DNA of 6,126 bases, taken from contig JADDPY010000634.1 in NCBI GenBank assembly GCA_016781635.1, positions 1 through 6,126 on the forward strand. Reading direction: 5' to 3'. Position numbers and translations under genes: made by a program. The notes beneath the pieces are model-generated. The model had not been told where the DNA came from. It saw nothing but the letters and a program-made list of their open reading frames with translations, and searched no databases. This document shows, piece by piece, positions 5,172-6,126 of the stretch (position 1 is its first letter; each line of letters opens with the position of its first letter). This stretch comes from Rubrobacter sp. (GTDB lineage Bacteria; Actinomycetota; Rubrobacteria; Rubrobacterales; Rubrobacteraceae).

Positions 5172-5828
5172 CTAGGTGGCGCTAGACCGTTCGAGCTCCT
5201 GAAGGAGCGCTTGCGTCTCCGCGTTGGAGTACTCGATCTCGGGTAGGCTTTCCTCGACCGCATCGGCGACCCCGTCGGCGCTCGCGTCGTTCACGAAGGC
5301 CTGGTTGATGTTGTCGTAGGCGGAGATGGCCCTCTCGCGGGAATCCATGAGGCTATCCTGGACTTCGCCCAGGCCACTAGGTGTGTCGAGCTGCTGCAAG
5401 TCCTCGTAGGCCTCCTCGTTCGTCTGCAGGGCATCTTCGACGGACTCCGCCCCTAGCCCAAGGTTCACCGTCTCCCCCTGGAGACCGGCCTCGGGGTCGA
5501 CGAGGGAGGAGAAGCCCCTGGGGTTGTCTTCGAGTATGGAACGCACGGACTCGGTGTACGCCGCTACCTCACCCGGATCCGCCTCGGCCTCGGGGATGGA
5601 GATTTCCTCGTCCCCCGGCCCCTCGACGCTGTAGCCGCCGATCTCCGTTTCTCCGGAGCCTCTGGAGCCGTGGCCTTCAAAGCGGCTCTCCCTGGAGCCC
5701 GACGACAGGCCGTCGTCGGAGCCGATGCCACCCTCGTCATCCAGCCCGGCCCCGTCCGAGCAGCCCGCGAGGGCGAGGGATAGTGCGAGGACGGCTAAAA
5801 CCGCCCACAGTTTCTTTTTAATCTCCAT
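5172..5828 (-). CDS. Lipoprotein with helical C-terminal domain, function unknown
   Basis: 218 residues from ATG 5826-5828, preceded by GAGAGGAG four bases upstream. The open frame extends further upstream to 5990, but that extension is basic, low-complexity and unlike a signal peptide, so it is rejected. The N-terminus is a textbook lipoprotein signal: Lys4-Lys6, a hydrophobic core, then the lipobox Leu20-Ala-Gly-Cys23. An acidic Gly/Ser-rich linker (about 24-78) tethers a C-terminal domain of about 130 residues predicted to be mainly helical, rich in Glu, Ala, Gln and Leu. No cysteine other than Cys23 is present. No catalytic motif or family was recognised; a surface-anchored helical bundle is the most that can be said. 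Confidence 0.84.
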   Translation of the reverse strand: MEIKKKLWAVLAVLALSLALAGCSDGAGLDDEGGIGSDDGLSSGSRESRFEGHGSRGSGETEIGGYSVEGPGDEEISIPEAEADPGEVAAYTESVRSILEDNPRGFSSLVDPEAGLQGETVNLGLGAESVEDALQTNEEAYEDLQQLDTPSGLGEVQDSLMDSRERAISAYDNINQAFVNDASADGVADAVEESLPEIEYSNAETQALLQELERSSAT

Positions 5829-5986
5829 GTTGCTCCTCTCATTCCCGGTCTCCGCCCATCCCCCACCGAGCTTTCCTCTCCCCGCACCCCTCTCCCCGGA
5901 TCTGGGGGTCGCGAAACTACTTCCACGCACGGGGGACACCCTCACGCTGCTTCGAGTCCGGTCTTGAGGCCCCTTCTCTCGGACAT

Positions 5987-6012
5987 CCAAAAGGGCTAAT
6001 AACGCTCTTTGG
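5987..6012 (-). terminator. Possible weak terminator hairpin
   Basis: CC and AAAGGGC (5987-5988, 5990-5996) pair with GCTCTTT and GG (6004-6012) with one G-U pair, one bulged A and a seven-base loop. It lies upstream of the lipoprotein gene and directly after a stop codon (6015-6017, minus strand), so it could end a transcript entering from the right. The stem is modest and there is no separate U-run. Confidence 0.3.
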
Positions 6013-6014
6013 GG

Positions 6015-6125
6015 CTACCCCGACACCCGGCATAAACTCGACGAGCCACCAGAGATTACGACCCCGAGGATCGCGTTCCACCCTAACGCAACCAGGCTCT
6101 CCACCGTACCCGGCTTCCGTAAGCC
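6015..6125 (-). CDS. Possible C-terminal fragment of a gene entering from the right edge
   Basis: On the minus strand one frame is open from the window edge to TAG at 6015-6017, giving 36 residues with a hydrophobic run (Val-Ala-Leu-Gly-Trp-Asn-Ala-Ile-Leu-Gly-Val-Val-Ile) that could be a membrane segment. A hairpin follows the stop at once. A second minus-strand frame is also open here, so coding is not established and no family was recognised. Confidence 0.22.
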   Translation of the reverse strand, partial: GLRKPGTVESLVALGWNAILGVVISGGSSSLCRVSG

Positions 6126-6126
6126 T

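Noticed and set aside
5829..5990. Longer N-terminus for the right-hand lipoprotein, starting at 5990
   Set aside because: The extra 54 residues are basic and low-complexity and would bury the lipoprotein signal; ATG 5828 has a good ribosome site.

Overview
The window is GC-rich and looks like chromosomal DNA of a high-GC Gram-positive bacterium. Codon use, glycine/glutamate-rich lipoproteins, GTG/TTG starts and terminators poor in U suggest an actinobacterium, perhaps Rubrobacter-like. That placement is an inference from style, not a database match. No mobile element, CRISPR array, rRNA or tRNA was seen.

Layout. Left edge: the 5' part of a lipoprotein gene on the minus strand (1-243), divergent from a plus-strand two-gene operon (457-2053). 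The operon encodes a secreted DsbA-type thioredoxin-fold lipoprotein and a CcdA/DsbD-type membrane protein, overlapping by 11 bases. Every remaining gene is on the minus strand: a secreted acidic Ser-rich protein (2061-2735), a six-TM voltage-gated-like cation channel with a non-canonical filter (3107-3940), a small four-TM Gly-rich protein (4503-4976) and a lipoprotein with a helical C-terminal domain (5172-5828). A roughly 560-base gap (3941-4502) holds no convincing gene but several hairpins, including a perfect 18-bp inverted repeat.

Main discovery. The DsbA gene has an in-frame TGA (718-720) exactly where the first cysteine of the CPYC active site should be. The family's sequence continues in the same frame for 154 more codons, and the downstream ccdA is intact and overlapping. 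The best reading is a selenocysteine-containing DsbA (UPYC active site) working outside the membrane, with CcdA as the likely electron donor. A bacterial SECIS should lie just after the UGA. Weak hairpins are there, but none is a textbook match by eye. A TGC-to-TGA mutation or sequencing error, or UGA read as Cys, cannot be excluded from this window alone. No selenocysteine machinery genes (selA, selB, selC, selD) are seen here.

The other genes appear to be independent envelope functions. The Ser-rich exported protein has exactly two cysteines and converges on the redox operon, so it could be a disulfide-bearing client, but this is only inference.
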